Below are positions 61,368 to 64,000 of a DNA stretch of 64,000 nucleotides, piece by piece. A program made the position numbers and the translations under genes. This stretch comes from Aidingimonas halophila (GTDB lineage Bacteria > Pseudomonadota > Gammaproteobacteria > Pseudomonadales > Halomonadaceae), in contig NZ_FNNI01000007.1 in NCBI RefSeq assembly GCF_900106955.1, forward strand, positions 62,001 to 126,000, written 5' to 3'. Numbering within the stretch: position 1 is the stretch's first letter; every line of letters begins with the position of its first letter. The notes under the pieces are model-generated. The model had not been told where the DNA came from, searched no databases, and saw nothing but the letters and a program-made list of their open reading frames with translations.

Positions 61368-61931
61368 TCAGCCAACGCTCCCTGTAGTGAGTTTCCACTT
61401 GGCGATAATCCGTCCATGAATGAAAGGGGCAGATCGTGCCGGTATGTCCTCGTTATTGTCTTTCATCAGTTGGACCGATAGCCGACCTTGATATTCGGTG
61501 ATGTACAGCCCGCTACCCTGATGGGTTTCAGTGGGTGTAATAGCAGCAAGGTCCCCTGACGCAAGGTGCTCGAAGGTGGCGTCAGGCGATGGGGTGACGA
61601 TATAGCATGGTCGTGGATGGTCGTTTCTGGTCGGCCAGCCCTCAGGCAGGGTGGTTACCTGGGTAGGATGCTTGTGCCATGGCAGTGGGGGGACCGGCGA
61701 TAACTCCAGGAAGGGGAAGGGAGCAATGGGAGCGTCGATCAGCAATTCTTCGAGACCACAGTCTAGCGCTTCAGCCAGCGCGACCAGCCGAGTATGCCCG
61801 ATCTGCTTGATCTCACCGCTTTCCCAGTAGCCAATCGTGACATCCGATACGCCGACCCGACGGGCCAGTGCTGCCTTGTTGAGTTTGGCGCTTTCACGTA
61901 ACCGTTTGATCCTTGTGCCTAGTTCTTCCAT
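61368..61931 (-). CDS. XRE-family regulator with degenerate S24-like C-terminus
   Basis: This 187-residue protein has the N-terminal helix-turn-helix RIKRLRESAKLNKAALARRVGVSDVTIGYWESGEIKQI (residues 7-44). The C-terminal ~100 residues follow the layout of LexA/CI-type S24 domains. A segment ATFEHLASGDLAAITP sits where the serine motif would be, and GLYITEYQGRLSVQLM where the lysine strand would be. Both catalytic residues appear replaced, so self-cleavage is unlikely. No phage genes are nearby. ATG 61931 has only a weak GAGA site. Confidence 0.75.
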   Translation of the reverse strand: MEELGTRIKRLRESAKLNKAALARRVGVSDVTIGYWESGEIKQIGHTRLVALAEALDCGLEELLIDAPIAPFPFLELSPVPPLPWHKHPTQVTTLPEGWPTRNDHPRPCYIVTPSPDATFEHLASGDLAAITPTETHQGSGLYITEYQGRLSVQLMKDNNEDIPARSAPFIHGRIIAKWKLTTGSVG

Positions 61932-62102
61932 TGAATGTATCTCGTTTCAGGGGATAGGACATGCTCTGGCATTCGCCATGAACTGTGCAATAACGCGCAT
62001 CAACGTTGAGATAACAGTACACGTCACTTAGTTCCGGTGCACGCTGTGACGCCGCTGAACGGGATTGGTGCATTTCGATGAGAGGGAAGACGTCGCAAGC
62101 GT

Positions 62103-62140
62103 GAAAAAAGAAAAGCGTGCCGATTTGATGTCGGCACGCT
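62103..62140 (-). terminator. Strong minus-strand intrinsic terminator with no annotated gene upstream
   Basis: Read on the minus strand, a perfect 10-bp stem (AGCGTGCCGA / TCGGCACGCT) with a 7-base loop is followed by TTTTCTTTTTTC. It lies 170 bp upstream of the XRE gene on the same strand and is not at any gene's 3' end. It marks the end of an unannotated RNA. Confidence 0.85.
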
Positions 62141-62242
62141 CAAGGCAAGTTATGCACTGAAGGCGCCATCCAGGTCAGACATGAGCCATGACCTGATGGC
62201 GTTGCCCCGAGGTTGATGGCTTCAAGCCAGCAATTCAGGACA
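62104..62242 (-). ncRNA. Candidate small RNA, ~139 nt
   Basis: On the minus strand a TATACT box (62253-62248) is followed ~7 nt later by a likely start near 62242. The RNA would contain a long stem with GCCATC-AGGTCA pairing to TGACCT-G-GATGGC, then a single-stranded stretch (TTCAGTGCATAACTTGCC). It would end at the terminator at 62103-62140. No ORF with a ribosome site is present. Size, internal stem and U-rich tail fit an Hfq-type small RNA. I recognise no known family (not 6S, 4.5S, Spot42, RgsA). Confidence 0.55.
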
Positions 62243-62281
62243 AAGCGAGTATAGGCAGTCGGCCTTTTCGGAATAAGAGGG

Positions 62282-62316
62282 TACAATCGAAAACTTGTGT
62301 TTCCATTATGGAAACA
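62282..62316 (+). promoter_or_regulatory. LysR gene promoter and perfect operator palindrome
   Basis: TACAAT at 62282-62287 is a likely -10, with no good -35. TGTTTCCAT-T-ATGGAAACA (62298-62316) is a perfect 9-bp inverted repeat with a 1-bp centre, lying just downstream of the expected start. Its position indicates autorepression of the LysR gene. Confidence 0.6.
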
Positions 62317-62348
62317 AAATGGGGCCTGGCAGGAGCAGGAGGCGTGGA

Positions 62349-63245
62349 GTGGCCACTCTGGATGCGTTGAAGGTATTTGTCGAAGTGGTACGCAGCGGGA
62401 GTTTTACCGGCGCGGCACGTCGTCTGGGGATTTCCAAGTCTCTGGCGTCCAAGCGGGTGGCTTCATTGGAAGAGGAGCTGGGAGTGAGCCTGCTCAATCG
62501 CTCGACACGCGCATTGCATCTCACCGAGGCAGGGCAGATCTACTATGAACATGGGCTGCGCATCAGTGAGGAACTCTCGGTGGCCGAAGCGCAGGTCCAG
62601 TCCGTGACCGCCAGACCTCGTGGCCAATTGAAAGTGAGCGCCCAGGTCAGTTTCGGCTTCATGTATCTGGCAGAACCGACGACAGCGTTCATGCGTCGTT
62701 ATCCTGATGTCGCCGTGGAGATTCTGCTGGAGGACCAGCGTTTCGAGCCGATCGACGAAGCCGTGGACCTGGCGATCCGCATGGGGCCGTTGCCGTCTTC
62801 CAGCATGGTCTCGAGGCCCTTGTGCAAAGTCGTCTATGGCCTCTATGCGGCACCGGATTACTTGGCGCGAGTCAACTACCCGCTGCATCCCCAGGATATC
62901 GCCAACTACGACACCATTTTCTATGGCAATTATGATCTTGGGGCGCACTGGCGTTTTTCCCTCAATGGACAGCCATTGGATGTCGAGCCCCACTCGCGTC
63001 TGGTCATCAACAATTTGCTGGGTGTGGTAGAGGCGGCCAAGGCTGGTTTTGGTCTTGCTTATCTACCCACGTTTGCCGCTCGCTCGGCTGTCGCTGACGG
63101 TGATCTTATCCCTCTGCTGCAGCCTTACTGGAACGAACATGGCAGCATGCTGGTTCTGTTCCGTTCGCGAAAATACCTGCCGGACAAGACCCGCGCTTAT
63201 CTGGATTTCATCACCGAGTGGTTTCGAGAGAATCTGGCCTTATAG
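62349..63245 (+). CDS. LysR-family transcriptional regulator
   Basis: This 298-residue LysR protein has the N-terminal winged helix DALKVFVEVVRSGSFTGAARRLGISKSLASKRVASLEEELG. The effector domain runs through LKVSAQVSFGFMYLAEPTTAFMRRYP, and GVVEAAKAGFGLAYLP is close to the C-terminus, as in the DsdC/AaeR-like group. The GTG at 62349 has AGGAGG with six bases of spacing, better than the in-frame ATG at 62319. No divergent gene is present, so its target may be the candidate small RNA or a distant gene. Confidence 0.9.
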   Translation: MATLDALKVFVEVVRSGSFTGAARRLGISKSLASKRVASLEEELGVSLLNRSTRALHLTEAGQIYYEHGLRISEELSVAEAQVQSVTARPRGQLKVSAQVSFGFMYLAEPTTAFMRRYPDVAVEILLEDQRFEPIDEAVDLAIRMGPLPSSSMVSRPLCKVVYGLYAAPDYLARVNYPLHPQDIANYDTIFYGNYDLGAHWRFSLNGQPLDVEPHSRLVINNLLGVVEAAKAGFGLAYLPTFAARSAVADGDLIPLLQPYWNEHGSMLVLFRSRKYLPDKTRAYLDFITEWFRENLAL

Positions 63246-63311
63246 TGTCATGCGCGACGAGCGAACGAGGCCGTCAATATGATAGAGACTGATGATCTGT
63301 TCGTGAGTGCG

Positions 63312-63317
63312 TATAAT
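63312..63317 (+). promoter_or_regulatory. -10 element of the gltX promoter
   Basis: A perfect TATAAT lies 33 bp before the gltX start. A weak TGATGA at 63290-63295 could serve as -35 with 16-bp spacing. Confidence 0.5.
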
Positions 63318-63350
63318 GCCGCCAGTTCGCTTCCAAGAGATTGAAAGGAC

Positions 63351-64000
63351 ATGACTGTACGCACTCGCATCGCTCCATCCCCCACCGGGGATCCACACGT
63401 AGGTACCGCCTATATCGCGCTGTTCAATTTATGCTTTGCCCGTCAGCATGGCGGGGAGTTCATCCTGCGCATCGAAGATACCGACCAGGCACGCTCGACG
63501 ACGGAATCCGAGCAGATGATTCTGGACTCGTTGCGCTGGCTGGGGCTCGAATGGGATGAAGGACCGGATGTCGGCGGTCAATATGGGCCCTATCGGCAGA
63601 GTGAGCGTGGTGAGAGCTATGCCGAACATGCTCGACAACTGCTCGATGCCGGCCATGCCTTCAAGTGTTATCGAACGAGTGAAGAACTCGATGCCTTGCG
63701 TGAATCACGCAAGGCTGAAGGCCTTCATCTGGCATTGAAGCCCGAGGATCTGGCGTTGCCCGTCGAGGAGGAAGCTCGCCGTGCACGTGAGGGATGGCCT
63801 TATGTGATCCGGATGAAAGTGCCGGAAGAGGGGGCCTGTGTCGTTCAGGATATGTTACGGGGTGCCATTGAGGTCGATTGGGCTCAGGTCGATGCACAGA
63901 TTCTGCTCAAGTCCGATGGCATGCCGACCTATCATCTGGCCAATGTGGTTGATGATCATTTGATGGGTATCACGCATGTCCTGCGGGGAGAGGAATGGAT
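63351..64000 (+). CDS. gltX: Glutamate--tRNA ligase, 5' part (continues beyond window)
   Basis: The ATG at 63351 opens [30 protein letters not shown], the class I aminoacyl-tRNA synthetase HIGH-type region of glutamyl-tRNA synthetase. [15 protein letters not shown] (tRNA and glutamate recognition), [40 protein letters not shown] follow. The frame is open to the right window edge, so about 217 of ~490 residues are seen. AAGGA lies very close to the ATG. The enzyme charges tRNA-Glu with glutamate. Confidence 0.95.
   Translation, partial: MTVRTRIAPSPTGDPHVGTAYIALFNLCFARQHGGEFILRIEDTDQARSTTESEQMILDSLRWLGLEWDEGPDVGGQYGPYRQSERGESYAEHARQLLDAGHAFKCYRTSEELDALRESRKAEGLHLALKPEDLALPVEEEARRAREGWPYVIRMKVPEEGACVVQDMLRGAIEVDWAQVDAQILLKSDGMPTYHLANVVDDHLMGITHVLRGEEW

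Noticed and set aside
61368-61931. Prophage or integrative element suggested by the XRE/S24-like regulator
   Set aside because: No integrase, capsid, tail or lysis gene and no attachment-site-like repeat were found around it.
1-64000. tRNA, rRNA, riboswitch and CRISPR elements
   Set aside because: I looked for tRNA arms, 16S/23S landmarks, FMN-riboswitch-like leaders near ribA and regularly spaced repeats and found none convincing by eye; a covariance-model scan would be decisive.

Overview
The window is G+C-rich, gene-dense bacterial chromosome. It looks like a moderately halophilic gammaproteobacterium of the Halomonadaceae (Halomonas/Salinicola/Kushneria type). This rests on acidic, Asp/Glu-rich exported proteins, opgGH glucan genes, AcrAB/TolC-type efflux, and the overall look of housekeeping proteins (DusA, GltX, NfsA, TrmO). 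I see no transposase, integrase, rRNA, tRNA or CRISPR array. The genus is inference; no marker gene is decisive.

Layout. (1) 1-4.6 kb: a GTP-derived metabolite cluster. It has a SAM methyltransferase, a UPF0104-type membrane flippase, a stand-alone RibD reductase domain, a GTP cyclohydrolase II with a non-catalytic N-terminus, and a creatininase-family amidohydrolase. (2) 3.8-13.4 kb: cell-envelope genes. opgG-opgH is followed, in overlapping frames, by an FkbM methyltransferase and the creatininase-like gene. On the other strand are a membrane sulfatase-fold transferase and a mannose-1-P guanylyltransferase, then a lipid A-type acyltransferase. (3) 13.4-21.4 kb: an MFS transporter, then fatty-acid oxidation genes (3-hydroxyacyl-CoA dehydrogenase, enoyl-CoA hydratase, acyl-CoA dehydrogenase), a Zn alcohol dehydrogenase and a nitroreductase. 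(4) 21.4-34.2 kb: single-gene or short units, apparently accessory. They include DHFR-like, VOC, an HxlR regulator with a divergent methyltransferase, VIT1, TrmO, OsmC, a racemase, AmpC beta-lactamase, a PhoD-like phosphatase and a redoxin. Gene remnants are visible around 24.9 kb. (5) 34.3-40.7 kb: an oppA-B-C-DF peptide transporter with an AraC regulator. It is bracketed by an imperfect ~85 bp direct repeat that carries the 5' end of nudL. (6) 41.4-47.6 kb: an M20 amidohydrolase/carbamoylase, a DUF1989 protein, a polar amino-acid ABC transporter and a LysR regulator. (7) 47.5-57.3 kb: a small NIF3-like protein, a short VgrG-like remnant, fructosamine kinase, a TolC-family outer-membrane factor, and acrR/acrAB with AcrR-type operators and a leader ORF. 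(8) 57.4-64 kb: a DUF1449-like membrane protein, an AstE-like deacylase, dusA, a lipoprotein, a degenerate S24-like regulator, two candidate small RNAs, an autoregulated LysR gene and the 5' part of gltX.

How the parts relate. The best candidates for undescribed biology are three. The first is the RibA/RibD/methyltransferase/flippase/creatininase set at the left edge, which resembles the logic of toxoflavin-type 7-azapteridine pathways. The second is the coupling of an FkbM methyltransferase to periplasmic-glucan synthesis. The third is an unannotated minus-strand small RNA at about 62.1-62.24 kb with its own promoter-like -10 and a strong U-tract terminator. All starts were chosen by eye from Shine-Dalgarno spacing and family length; no database search was run.
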